From NCBI GenBank assembly GCA_937898685.1, contig CALEJT010000010.1:31414-95413 (forward strand): a stretch of 64,000 nucleotides of DNA, read 5' to 3'. The position numbers and the translations under genes were made by a program. Shown here in pieces: positions 42,623 through 51,330 of this stretch. Each line of letters opens with the position of its first letter. Position 1 is the first letter of the stretch. A model generated the notes under the pieces. That model worked only from the letters and a program-made list of their open reading frames with translations, made no database searches and had not been told where the DNA came from. Source of the DNA: an uncultured Gammaproteobacteria bacterium. GTDB lineage: Bacteria > Pseudomonadota > Gammaproteobacteria > Pseudomonadales > Pseudohongiellaceae.

Positions 42623-44221
42623 TCAGGCCGATGGCGAAGTGATCTGTGGCGCCGGCGTCGTACTGGCGGAACGTTTGAGGCGCGAGCGTGAGGCGCGAGT
42701 GCGGCGTTTGCGATCACGCGCACGCGTGGTGATGAGCTCGACGAGGATGCCGCGCGAGGGGGCGCTCTGCATGAAGTCGGCGATGATCTCCGCCACGTCC
42801 GGGTTCATGTAGATGCAGTTGCTCTGATCGATCACCACCAGACAGCCATCGGGAATCTCGCTCAGCTCCTTCTTGATGGCGCCCTTGTTGAGGAAGGACA
42901 CCTCTTCCGCCAGTTCCAAGGTCACTACGTGACGATCGTCCGGCGTGTCACGTTCCTTCAGATGCAGGAAGTGCGAGTTCTGATAGTGACGCTGCAGCAG
43001 GATCACGATGGCCACCGCCATGCCCATTGCCACCCCTTCGAGCAGGTCGGTGAAGACCACACCCAGCACGGTGACGATGAAGGGCAGGAACTGTTCCATG
43101 CCGCCTTGCCACATGTGTTTGAAGAGCGCGGGCTTGGCCAGCTTGTAACCGGTGAGGATCAGCACGGCCGCGAGAACGCCGAGCGGAATCAGGTTGATCA
43201 GCTGCGGCACCAACATCAGCGAGACGAGCAGCAAGGCACCATGTGCAATCGCTGATGCACGGCTCTGCGCGCCGGCCTGCATGTTGACGCTGCTGCGTAC
43301 GATCACCTGCGTCACCGGCAGACCCCCGATCAGACCGGCGACCGCGTTGCCGACGCCCTGGGCGACGAGCTCACGGTTGGTCGGCGTCAGACGTTTGCGT
43401 GGATCGATCTTGTCGATGGCTTCCACACTGAGCAGCGTTTCCAGGCTCGCAACGATGGTGATCGTGAGCGCGATTTCCCACACCAGCGGATTGGTGAGTT
43501 GGGAGAAATCCGGCGTCACCAAGAGGTCGAGGAAGGCTGCCGGCGTTTCCGTCACCGGCACGGCCACGAGTTGACTCGGTAAGAGTTCCAGCGCAGGAAA
43601 AGCGCGGAACAGAAATTGACAGGCCACCGCCACCACTACCGCCACCACGGCGCCAGGAACGAGGCTCAGCCAACGTTTGGAGGTGATGGCAGGGCTGTCC
43701 CACAGGAGCAGCAGCAAGGCCGACAGCAGTGAAATCAATACCACGCCGGGATGGAACACCGAACCCAGGCTGCTCAAGGTGGCGAGCAGAGAGCCACTGG
43801 CACCGCCGCCGACGAGGCCCTGACCCAGGGCATAGGGCAGCTGCTTGAGGATGATGATCAGGCCGATGCCGGTGAGCATGCCGTGGATCACCGCCGAGGG
43901 GAAAAAGTAGCCCAGCACCCCGGCCCGCAATAGGCCCAGAGCTACCTGCAGGACGCCGGCGATCACCAGCGCCGAGAGAAACACTTCGAACGAGCCCAGA
44001 GTCTGGATCGCGCCGAGCACGATCACGGTCAGACCGGCCGCCGGGCCAGACACACCGAGTGCGGAGCGGCTGATCGAACCGACCACGAGGCCACCGACCA
44101 CGCCGGCGAGCAAGCCGGACATCAGCGGCGCGCCCGAGGCGAGCGCAATGCCGAGACAGAGGGGCAGGGCAACGAAGAAAACGACGATGCTGGCGGGAAG
44201 GTCTTGCTTGAGGGACTGCAC
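42623..44221 (-). CDS. SulP-family anion transporter with STAS domain
   Basis: 532 residues from a GTG at 44221 (GGAGGGGG 7 bp upstream). About 12 membrane helices; SulP landmarks are LPLCLGIALASGAPLMSGLL, VSGPAAGLTVIVLG, FFPSAVIHGMLTGIGLII and GLIGGLPVTQVIVRSSVN. A short C-terminal STAS domain lies about 435-500 (VVTLELAEEVSFLNKGAI, VVIDQSNCIYMNPDVAE). This branch includes bicarbonate and organic-anion carriers as well as sulfate permeases; no carbonic anhydrase is adjacent, so the anion is undetermined. The final 30 residues are Arg/Lys/Ser-rich. Confidence 0.9.
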   Translation of the reverse strand: MQSLKQDLPASIVVFFVALPLCLGIALASGAPLMSGLLAGVVGGLVVGSISRSALGVSGPAAGLTVIVLGAIQTLGSFEVFLSALVIAGVLQVALGLLRAGVLGYFFPSAVIHGMLTGIGLIIILKQLPYALGQGLVGGGASGSLLATLSSLGSVFHPGVVLISLLSALLLLLWDSPAITSKRWLSLVPGAVVAVVVAVACQFLFRAFPALELLPSQLVAVPVTETPAAFLDLLVTPDFSQLTNPLVWEIALTITIVASLETLLSVEAIDKIDPRKRLTPTNRELVAQGVGNAVAGLIGGLPVTQVIVRSSVNMQAGAQSRASAIAHGALLLVSLMLVPQLINLIPLGVLAAVLILTGYKLAKPALFKHMWQGGMEQFLPFIVTVLGVVFTDLLEGVAMGMAVAIVILLQRHYQNSHFLHLKERDTPDDRHVVTLELAEEVSFLNKGAIKKELSEIPDGCLVVIDQSNCIYMNPDVAEIIADFMQSAPSRGILVELITTRARDRKRRTRASRSRLKRSASTTPAPQITSPSA

Positions 44222-44373
44222 GATATACCCCCTCCGAGGGGTTTAGCGTTCAGGCGGGTTCAGACTGGGACGCCTGATCTGCGACGCACGCATTCTGGGG
44301 AGCGACTTTGCACCAAACAAGGTATCCACACAGAGTATACGGTTTTTTACGCGTTCGTGACGCGGGGAAAGCT

Positions 44374-44396
44374 GCCGGCGCCAAGGCGGCGCCGGC
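44374..44396 (-). terminator. Perfect GC hairpin after the cytochrome-dehydrogenase gene
   Basis: GCCGGCGCC pairs perfectly with GGCGCCGGC around a 5-nt loop, 10 bp beyond the stop at 44406. The following minus-strand bases (AGCTTTCCCC) have only a short T run, so termination strength is uncertain. Confidence 0.5.
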
Positions 44397-44405
44397 GGTT
44401 GCGGC

Positions 44406-46130
44406 TCAGTTGCCGTAGGAGATGCGATAGATCACGTGGGCGCCGTCGTCGGCCAGGAGCAGCGAGCCGTCCTGCGCCACGGTCACTGCGGCAGGGCGTC
44501 CCCACGGGTTGCCGTCATCGGCAATGAAGCCGGTGAGGAAGTCGACGTATTCGCCCGTAGGCTCACCGTTACGCATCGGCAGCATCACGATCTTGTGACC
44601 GACGCGGTGCGCGCGGTTCCACGAGCCGTGATGCACGGCGAAGCCGACGCCGGCATATTCGGCCGGGAAGGCGGAGGCGCCGCTGGGCTGCAAGGGATAG
44701 AACTCGAGGTCCACGGCGGCGGAGTGGGCGGCGTAGGGCACGTCAGGACGCAATACCTTGTCCGCCAGATCCGGACGCGCACCGGCGTGACGCGGGTCTT
44801 CGTACGAGCCCATGTAGTACCACGGCCAGCCGTAGAAGCCGCCTTCCTGCACGCGGGTGGAGTAATCGGGCACGAGCTCGTCGCCGAGCATGTCGCGTTC
44901 GTTGGTCGTGCACCAGAGCGCGCCGGTTTCCGGCTGCACGGTCAGACCCACGCAGTTGCGGATGCCGGTGGCGAAAAGTTTGCCGGGAGCAGTGCTGCCC
45001 ACTTCATATACCTGCACGGCGGCGCGGGCTTCTTCGTAATCCCACGGCGCGCCGGTGATGCCCTGTTGCGCATCCCAGGCCTGAGCTTCTTCCACTGTTT
45101 TCTTCGAGATGTCTTCGGCCACGTTCGACTGCGAACCCACGGCGACGAACATGCGCTTGCCGTCGGGCGAGAAGGCGATGTCGCGGGAATAGTGACCGCC
45201 ACCTGCCGGCGACAGCTCGGGCACGACCACTTCCGGCACCGTGCTGGCCTGTGTCTCACCGAGCTTGTAGGGATAGCGCACGATGCGGTTGGTCTCCGCA
45301 ACGTACAACCATTCGGGGTTTTCCTGCGACGGGTAGAAGGCCAGACCATTCGGCTGCAAGAGGCCCTGCGCAAAGATGGCCGTGCTGGCAACGGACTTAC
45401 CATCCGCGCTCGGACGCAGCACCTTGATGCGACCGCTCTGAGTCTCGGACACGAAGATGTCGCCGTTGCCGGCCACGATCATCGAACGCGGTCCCTGCAC
45501 CTCGGTGGTGAAGACCTCGACCTTGAAACCTTCCGGCACTTTCAGTTCGGCGTCTCCCGGCTTGGGTACCACACGCGGGAAGTTGGTGACGGCCTGCGTG
45601 GCATAGGGCGCTGGCAGCTGGTCGAGATCGATGCGATGCACGCGTCCTGGCTTGTCGTTACGCCAATCGGCGTTCTCCTGCGAGATCGGCTCGGCCGAAA
45701 ACGCGAAACCTGGCCCACGTGGCGCCGGATTGGCTTCGGCGAAGGTGCCATTGGCGAGTGCTTCGAAGTAGGCGATGACGTTGGCGCGTTCTTCGTCCTT
45801 CGTCAGCGGCACCACCATCGCCGAACCGGGCACGACCGTGGTGGGGCTGGCGAGGAAGCGATCGAGCGTCTCTGCATTCCAGGTGAGGCCGGATGAACGC
45901 AGTGCCTCGGTGTAGGAGAAATCCGGATTGCTGGCGGCAGCGCGACCGAAGATGCCTTGCAGACTCGGTCCCTGTGCACCGCCGTTGTCGTTGGGTTCCG
46001 CGCTGTGGCAAAGGCCGCACTGGGCGCGGAACGTGGTCTTACCTGCATTGGCGTCAGCGGCATGGGCCGAGTGGATCGCTTGGATCATTGCCAGTGCGGT
46101 AACGGAGAGCAGTAATGCTTTCTTGCTCAT
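44406..46130 (-). CDS. Cytochrome c fused to PQQ-type sugar/sorbosone dehydrogenase domain
   Basis: 574 residues, signal peptide ending AHA (24). N-terminal class I cytochrome c with CGLCH (38-42) and methionine ligand probably in PGSAMVVPL. From about 195 a six-bladed propeller of the soluble glucose/L-sorbosone dehydrogenase type: VPEGFKVEVFTTEVQGPRSM, LLQPNGLAFYPSQ, HYSRDIAFSPDGKRMFVAVG, GIRNCVGLTVQPETGALW, NERDMLGDELVPDY and HGSWNRAHRVGHKIV. Likely oxidises a sugar or aldehyde in the periplasm, feeding electrons to its heme. Alone, apart from the three-gene PQQ cluster. Confidence 0.9.
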   Translation of the reverse strand: MSKKALLLSVTALAMIQAIHSAHAADANAGKTTFRAQCGLCHSAEPNDNGGAQGPSLQGIFGRAAASNPDFSYTEALRSSGLTWNAETLDRFLASPTTVVPGSAMVVPLTKDEERANVIAYFEALANGTFAEANPAPRGPGFAFSAEPISQENADWRNDKPGRVHRIDLDQLPAPYATQAVTNFPRVVPKPGDAELKVPEGFKVEVFTTEVQGPRSMIVAGNGDIFVSETQSGRIKVLRPSADGKSVASTAIFAQGLLQPNGLAFYPSQENPEWLYVAETNRIVRYPYKLGETQASTVPEVVVPELSPAGGGHYSRDIAFSPDGKRMFVAVGSQSNVAEDISKKTVEEAQAWDAQQGITGAPWDYEEARAAVQVYEVGSTAPGKLFATGIRNCVGLTVQPETGALWCTTNERDMLGDELVPDYSTRVQEGGFYGWPWYYMGSYEDPRHAGARPDLADKVLRPDVPYAAHSAAVDLEFYPLQPSGASAFPAEYAGVGFAVHHGSWNRAHRVGHKIVMLPMRNGEPTGEYVDFLTGFIADDGNPWGRPAAVTVAQDGSLLLADDGAHVIYRISYGN

Positions 46131-46240
46131 GGTTACTCCTGGGTTGGGGAAAGAAACTGAAGGCAGTCATTGTACGCGCCTCGCACTCGCCCCGAGCTCG
46201 GAACGCCGGACGCGACGACTGCCGCGGGAATCAGCGAGTT

Positions 46241-46648
46241 CTAGTCGGAGGCGATTTTCTTGCCGGTCCACGGCAGCGGGTTTTGCCCATCCTTGTCGGT
46301 CCATTCGCCGGCGAAGGAACTGAAGTCGGAGCTGAACTCCATCAGCGCCAGACCCTCACCGAATTGGTCCGTCCACTCCAACGAGATGATGCGCTCACCC
46401 TCGAAGAGGATGTTCGACAGCGTGCCGCTGAAGGCGCCCTCTTCTTCATCGACGGTATAGCTGCCCACCAGGCGACCGGAAGGCTGCAAGGTGAAGGTGG
46501 TGGTGACGGGATCCATGTCCGCGCCATTGAACACTTCACCCTCATAGGTGCCGGCGATGCGGGCGTAGGGATTTTCGGCGGCGAAGAGGCCGTTGAAGAT
46601 GGAGAGTTGGGTGAGGCAGAGACAAAGAGCTAACGTACGATACGACAT
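46241..46648 (-). CDS. Small exported hypothetical protein
   Basis: 135 residues from the ATG at 46648, giving a signal peptide MSYRTLALCLCLTQLSIF ending near AAE. The mature part is beta-rich (IAGTYEGEVFNGADMDPVTT, GRLVGSYTVDEEEGAFSGTL, FAGEWTDKDGQNPLPWTGK), resembling small lipocalin-like or META-like sheets. Not assigned to a family. A -10-like TATAGT followed by GCGCGCC is at 46672-46684, about 25-35 bp upstream. Confidence 0.7.
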   Translation of the reverse strand: MSYRTLALCLCLTQLSIFNGLFAAENPYARIAGTYEGEVFNGADMDPVTTTFTLQPSGRLVGSYTVDEEEGAFSGTLSNILFEGERIISLEWTDQFGEGLALMEFSSDFSSFAGEWTDKDGQNPLPWTGKKIASD

Positions 46649-46744
46649 CACTGAAGAACTCCGATTGCGATGGCGCGCACTATAGCCCAAGCCAGGCGAC
46701 GGCTCATCTCGAGCGCCCAGCGCATGCCGGGCGCGGTTTAAGGA

Positions 46745-47128
46745 TTACTCGTCCGGCAGCGCCTGGTTTTCACCCATCGACCAGAACTCGATGCGCGTAC
46801 CTTCCGGGTCGTAGGCGTAGAAGTAGGGCAAACGCCAACCGCCGTTGGCGATTTCGGTGACACGCACACCAGCGTTCAGCAGCTTCTCTCGTAATTGCGG
46901 CAGTTCTTCCACGCACCACGACAAGGTCAGTCCTGCACCCCTGGCGGGCGGAATGGTGCAGCGCGAGGCATCGGCGAGACTCAGGTGAGCAAAACCACTG
47001 ATGCGCAACTCGATGAACCAGTCATCCCTTTCATAGCTGGTCGGCAAGCCGAGCACATCGCGGTAGAAGTGCACGGATTCGGCCCAGTGCTCGCAGTAGA
47101 TGATGGTGGCGTTGGCCGTAATTTGCAT
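46745..47128 (-). CDS. VOC/glyoxalase-fold protein
   Basis: 127 residues with the paired beta-alpha-beta-beta-beta pattern: YCEHWAESVHFYRDVLGLPT near the start, ELRISGFAHLSLAD in the middle and YFYAYDPEGTRIEFWSM at the end, where the glutamate is a usual metal ligand. Dioxygenase/glyoxalase superfamily; substrate unknown. It stands alone between two intergenic gaps. Confidence 0.88.
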   Translation of the reverse strand: MQITANATIIYCEHWAESVHFYRDVLGLPTSYERDDWFIELRISGFAHLSLADASRCTIPPARGAGLTLSWCVEELPQLREKLLNAGVRVTEIANGGWRLPYFYAYDPEGTRIEFWSMGENQALPDE

Positions 47129-47503
47129 GGTGGTCTCTCGTCATGGGTTGGTGCAGCTTCGTCCCCGGCGTCTTTCGCCATGTCTTACGAAGTGCAAGTC
47201 GATAGGTCATCGAGCGCGGACGGCAGGCGGTCTAGGATAGTACAACACGCGCTGGTGTAGAAATCTGCCATGTGATGGCAGTCAAAACCCCACATAACAC
47301 ACGGATAGGTAACAAAAAAATACGGCCTTCGGATGCAACTTTGGGTAAGATTCGCGCTCGACGAGAAGCGCGTCGCAGAAGCGTGTCGTTGGGCTTGGGG
47401 AGAGCCTGATTTCTCTCCAGAATACTTGTCGATCGGACCGGCATGAGGGGAGCTGACTGATCGTGCTGTCAACATGCTATCGGTACGGAAGTCTCATTGA
47501 GCC
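47129..47503. other. Intergenic region with two small hairpins
   Basis: 375 bp between divergent genes. CTGCCAT/ATGGCAG (47265-47281, 3-nt loop) and GGAGAG/CTCTCC (47399-47418, 8-nt loop) are the only clear structures; neither has a T run. A 96-codon minus-strand frame is present but lacks a ribosome site or recognisable pattern. No gene called. Confidence 0.45.
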
Positions 47504-48313
47504 ATGTACTACCAGTGCTTTGCCGTCGACGGGTGCGCCTACACGCTCGCCTTCTCCCCCGAGGTCTCGCCTTCACTGGCCCTGGAATGGCTGAAGCTGG
47601 TCCAGCAGTGGAAAAGGAATTCGCCCCTCGCTGACTCCGTGCGCCTGTCTGCTGGAGAAGTGTTCCGCCGTGAAAGTCCGGTCGGCCCCATCGTCATCAA
47701 GCGTCGCTATGAGGAAGGTCTGAAAGGTCTTCTCGTGCTGCTGCGTCTTCGTGAAACGCAGTTGCATCGTTCCTATCGTCTGGGGCTCAAGGCGCTGGAC
47801 AACAATCTCAATACGCCGGCACCGCTCTGCTACATCGTGGCGCGTCGCGGCTTGGGTTACGAAACCATCCTCATCAACCGTCTCGCCGAAGGCTTGAATC
47901 CGTGGATGGTATTGCCCAACCGCCGCCTCGCTACGCGTATGCTCGAAAGTCTCGGGCGTGAACTCGCCAACTGGCATGCGAGTGGTCTGCGCGATCGCGA
48001 CCTCAAGGGCCCGAATCTGCTCTTCAATCCCAAGTCCTGCATCCAGACCATCCTGGATCTCGCCGGTGTGCACGAGTTTCGACCCGTGCCTTCGCTGCGT
48101 ATCCGCGCGAACGATCTCGGTCGTCTGCATACCGGCGGACGCAGCGCCGGACTCGAGCCCGCACAGTGGAAGCTGTTGCTCGACGCCTATCTCGAACAAT
48201 CCGAGAAACGCGGTATCGCCGTCGACGATACCGAGACCTTCTTCGGCATGATCGAGCGCTACGTGAGCAGGAAGCTGCGCCGCAATCTGCGCCGCAATCG
48301 CCCCATCTACTGA
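47504..48313 (+). CDS. Lipopolysaccharide-kinase-like (Kdo/WaaP family) protein
   Basis: 269 residues. Kinase-like core with IVIKRRYEEGLKGLL (lysine of the ATP site), catalytic-loop variant LRDRDLKGPNLLF and DLAGVHEF in place of DFG. The arginine-rich segments and the fold order match the WaaP/KdkA/InaA group that phosphorylates heptose or Kdo of the LPS inner core at the membrane. The C-terminus is basic (SRKLRRNLRRN). No other LPS gene is adjacent, so the substrate stays inferred. Confidence 0.78.
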   Translation: MYYQCFAVDGCAYTLAFSPEVSPSLALEWLKLVQQWKRNSPLADSVRLSAGEVFRRESPVGPIVIKRRYEEGLKGLLVLLRLRETQLHRSYRLGLKALDNNLNTPAPLCYIVARRGLGYETILINRLAEGLNPWMVLPNRRLATRMLESLGRELANWHASGLRDRDLKGPNLLFNPKSCIQTILDLAGVHEFRPVPSLRIRANDLGRLHTGGRSAGLEPAQWKLLLDAYLEQSEKRGIAVDDTETFFGMIERYVSRKLRRNLRRNRPIY

Positions 48314-48517
48314 GTCCTACACGCTGAACGTCGATTCCAGAAGTCCCAACTGTTGCGGCTGCGAATGCGCCAACAGTTGGTCTTCATCGCTGTTCTTGTA
48401 AACACCGCTTGCAGTAAGCCCTTGATTTACCTCGAGGCATTTCCTGGTATGGTAGTTGCTCTTGCGCATGCGGGCCGACCTAGGTCGACATCCGACTGAC
48501 GAAGAGGAACAACAACT

Positions 48518-48748
48518 ATGGAATTCTTGGCAATGGTTTTCGGCTTCTGTGCCGTGATGGGCCTGGCCGGCATGTACTTCGAACACAGGAAGGCGCAGAT
48601 GAAGTTGCAGGCGAAGCTCACCGAGATGCAGCAGGGCGACGTGCAAAAGGAACTCGCCGCGATCAAACAGCGGCTGGTGGTGCTCGAACGCATCATCACC
48701 GACAAGGGCTATCACCTGAATGAAGAATTCGCGGCACTGCAGCAGTAA
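48518..48748 (+). CDS. Small membrane protein, PspB-like architecture
   Basis: 76 residues: one N-terminal transmembrane helix (about 2-21, FLAMVFGFCAVMGLAGMYF) then a charged coiled coil (about 22-60) and ITDKGYHLNEEFAALQ. This resembles PspB and related small envelope proteins in architecture and in the VLERIITDKGYHL ending. No pspA or pspC is near, so a phage-shock role is only possible. GAGGAACAACAACT precedes the ATG. 6 bp before the DUF72 gene. Confidence 0.7.
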   Translation: MEFLAMVFGFCAVMGLAGMYFEHRKAQMKLQAKLTEMQQGDVQKELAAIKQRLVVLERIITDKGYHLNEEFAALQQ

Positions 48749-48754
48749 CGAGGC

Positions 48755-49786
48755 ATGCAACACTCGCTGTTCGATCCGCCCGAGGCTTCCTCTGCACCTC
48801 CTTCGGCGACCACCAAGAAGTCCGGCCGCAAGGTCGAGGCGGCCACGGTGGAGCAATCGCTCCTAGAGTTGAGTGCTGCGTTGCCCTCGCCGCTGCGACT
48901 CGGCACCTCCTCGTGGAACTATCCCGGTTGGGCGGGGCTCGTGTGGCAGAAGGACTATCCTGAAGCCACCTTGTCGCGCCATGGTTTGCCGGCCTACGCG
49001 CAGCATCCGCTTTTGCGCTGCGTCGGCATCGACCGCACCTACTATCGTCCACTCGATGCGGCCCAGTTTGCAGCCTATGCCATGCAGGTGCCCGACGATT
49101 TCCGCTTCGTGGTAAAGGCGCCGGCACTCGTCGCCGATGCACTCCTGCGCGACGAAGCTGGTCGTGGTCTTCGTACGAACACGAGTTTTCTCGATCCCGC
49201 CAGTGCGGTGCACTACTTCGTCAAACCCGCGCTCGAAGGATTGGGCCCCAAGCTGGGTGCCCTGGTGTTTCAGTTGAGTCCCTTGCCAGTGCAGCTCTTC
49301 GACCAGATGCCGCAGCTGATCGAACGTCTGCATGCGATGCTGGGCGCTTTGCCCGCAGTGCGCATGCGCGCACCGGACGCGGTGGTGGCAGTGGAAGTGC
49401 GGGATCGTGAATGGCTCACGCCGCGTTTCGTCGAAGTGCTGCGCAACAGCGGAGTCACCTATTGTCTGGGGCTGCATGCCAAGATGCCGCGCATCGACGA
49501 GCAGGTGCCCATCCTGCGTGCGCTCTGGCCGGGTCCACTCGTCTGTCGTTGGAATCTCAATCCGCTGCACGGTGCCTTCGGTTACGAGGAGGCACGCGAT
49601 CAGTACTCACCGTTCAACAAACTCGTCGACGAAGATCCCGCTACGCGTAACGAACTGGCTCGCATCATCGCAGGCACCTTGAAAGGCGGCCAGCGCGCCT
49701 ATGTCACGCTCAGCAACAAGGCCGAGGGTTGTTCACCCTTGTCGATCGTGGAGTTGGCGAAGGTAGTGCGACAGTTGCTGGCTTAG
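48755..49786 (+). CDS. DUF72 family TIM-barrel protein
   Basis: 343 residues. DUF72 (YecE-like) landmarks: RLGTSSWNYPGWAGLVW near 50-66, IDRTYYRPLDAAQFAAYAMQ, FRFVVKAPALV, AVEVRDREWL and NKAEGCSPLSIVELAK. The typical enzyme is about 250-300 residues; here a 45-residue low-complexity Ala/Ser/Pro/Lys N-terminus precedes the domain. Biochemical role is not established for the family. Starts 6 bp after the small membrane protein, so co-transcribed. Confidence 0.88.
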   Translation: MQHSLFDPPEASSAPPSATTKKSGRKVEAATVEQSLLELSAALPSPLRLGTSSWNYPGWAGLVWQKDYPEATLSRHGLPAYAQHPLLRCVGIDRTYYRPLDAAQFAAYAMQVPDDFRFVVKAPALVADALLRDEAGRGLRTNTSFLDPASAVHYFVKPALEGLGPKLGALVFQLSPLPVQLFDQMPQLIERLHAMLGALPAVRMRAPDAVVAVEVRDREWLTPRFVEVLRNSGVTYCLGLHAKMPRIDEQVPILRALWPGPLVCRWNLNPLHGAFGYEEARDQYSPFNKLVDEDPATRNELARIIAGTLKGGQRAYVTLSNKAEGCSPLSIVELAKVVRQLLA

Positions 49787-49891
49787 TGCGAAAGGAGCGC
49801 GTTCGTGAGTTTGTTTCATGAATCTGCATGGATGAGCATGTATCTCTGAAGTATCCAACCAGCAAAGCCCAGAGCAGTTAGAATCCCGTCC

Positions 49892-50143
49892 ATGAAACGT
49901 TGTGAACGCTGTCAAACCATCAATCCCGGCTCTGCCCGTTACTGCATGCAGTGCGGCCTGATGCTGCCGCTGCGAGAAGAGCCGCAAGAACCCGAAGTTC
50001 AGGCCAAGCCCAACTACAACACCTTCTTGCTGTCGGTCCTCGGCAGCCTCGCGCTGTCGTTGATCCTGGTGTACGTATTCAAGTTGCCGATCTTCTTCCT
50101 TGCCGGCTTCCTGCCGCTGCTCTGGCCGCGCAAGAAATCGTAG
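49892..50143 (+). CDS. Small zinc-ribbon membrane protein
   Basis: 83 residues. N-terminal zinc ribbon CERCQTINPGSARYCMQCG (C4, C7, C19, C22 pattern), then a short linker and two hydrophobic stretches (about 45-62 and 66-80) forming one hairpin or long membrane anchor, and a basic end RKKS. Similar small zinc-ribbon membrane proteins are common; function unknown. Confidence 0.75.
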   Translation: MKRCERCQTINPGSARYCMQCGLMLPLREEPQEPEVQAKPNYNTFLLSVLGSLALSLILVYVFKLPIFFLAGFLPLLWPRKKS

Positions 50144-50153
50144 GCGCGCTGCT

Positions 50154-51323
50154 TCACAGCAGGGTCGTCGCGAGCAGCAACATCAAGCCCATGCCGAGAA
50201 TGTCCGTCACCGTGAGCACGAAGATACTCGAGGCGGTGGCGGGATCGGCGCCTAATCTTCTCAGCGTCAATGGCACTACAGTGCCGAGCAGACTGCTGCA
50301 GATGCAGGCGCCGACCATTGCCATCAACATCACGAGCGCCAACAGTGGTGCTTCGTCGAAGCCGGCCAAAGTGGCGAAGAGCCACATCGCGGCGGCGCCC
50401 ACCACGCCGGTGCCGAGACCGTTCACAGCGCCGATCATCAATTCCTTCAAGAGCAGGCGATGCAAAGGATAGCCATCGAGATCACCGAGCGTGATTCCTC
50501 GAACGGTGATCGCCAAGGTCTGACAACCATTGTTACCCGCGAGACAGGACAACACCGGCAGGAAGGCGGCGAGTATCACGAAGCGCGCGATCGTGGCATC
50601 GAAGAGACTCACGATCAGCGTGGCACCGAAGGCCGTGATCAGGTTCACCTGCAACCAGCCATGGCGTGAGCGCAATGACTGCCACAGCGTGCTGAACACG
50701 CGCTCTTCCTTGTGCACGCCCATCATCTGGCCGCTCTGCGCGGTGATCTCGACGGTCTGCCGTTCGAACAAGCGCCAACCACGCACGATGCCGAGCAGAT
50801 GACCTTCGCGATCGACGATGGGATAGACCGGATAGTGCCGCCCCAGCGCCGCTTTCAAGGCATCGGAAAGCGGCAGATCACTCGCCAACGCGAAGGGTTG
50901 GCGCAGCATCAGCTGCTGGAGGCTTTGGGTGGGTTCGGCCAGGAGCAGGTCGCGCAGCACGACGAGACCACAGAGCCGTTCGCGAGCATCGAGCACATAG
51001 ACGTAGATGACTTCGCGTGGCGACGGATGCGAGCGCAAAGCGGTGATGGCCTCTTCCACGCTCGTGTGCTGCGGCAACACCAACTGCGCGGGCTCCATCA
51101 GCTCGGTGAGCTTGTCCGGAGTTTCTTCCTCGAGGTCGGTGAGCCTGCGCAGTGGTTCGGGCAACTGTGCCGTGATGGAACGAGCGAGGCGGCTGGGAAG
51201 TTCGTTGAGGACTGCTTCGATCACTTCGATCGGCTCGCCCCGCAACAGACGTGCGGCATCGAGCGGTACCCGGGCCTGCACCGCGCGCACCAGTTCAGCG
51301 ATGTCCCGCGGTGAGGCACTCAT
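50154..51323 (-). CDS. mgtE: MgtE-type magnesium transporter with shortened N-domain
   Basis: 389 residues against about 450 usual. The N-terminal superhelical domain is reduced to about 60 residues. CBS pair at about 70-190 (ELMEPAQLVLPQHTSVEEAI, YPVYPIVDREGHLLGIV), the connecting helix, and five membrane helices at about 215-389 with LPVLSCLAGNNGCQTLAITV, GAVNGLGTGVVGA, LGTVVPLTLRRLGADPA and LTVTDILGMGLML. The last aspartate motif (TVTDILG) is the family's pore element. Starts 7 bp after the MATE gene's stop, same strand. No magnesium riboswitch was recognised. Confidence 0.9.
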   Translation of the reverse strand: MSASPRDIAELVRAVQARVPLDAARLLRGEPIEVIEAVLNELPSRLARSITAQLPEPLRRLTDLEEETPDKLTELMEPAQLVLPQHTSVEEAITALRSHPSPREVIYVYVLDARERLCGLVVLRDLLLAEPTQSLQQLMLRQPFALASDLPLSDALKAALGRHYPVYPIVDREGHLLGIVRGWRLFERQTVEITAQSGQMMGVHKEERVFSTLWQSLRSRHGWLQVNLITAFGATLIVSLFDATIARFVILAAFLPVLSCLAGNNGCQTLAITVRGITLGDLDGYPLHRLLLKELMIGAVNGLGTGVVGAAAMWLFATLAGFDEAPLLALVMLMAMVGACICSSLLGTVVPLTLRRLGADPATASSIFVLTVTDILGMGLMLLLATTLL

Positions 51324-51330
51324 CCCTTTT

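Noticed and set aside
51324..51330. A magnesium-sensing riboswitch (M-box/ykoK type) for mgtE
   Set aside because: Only 7 bp separate mgtE from the MATE stop, leaving no room, and the MATE leader shows no such fold.
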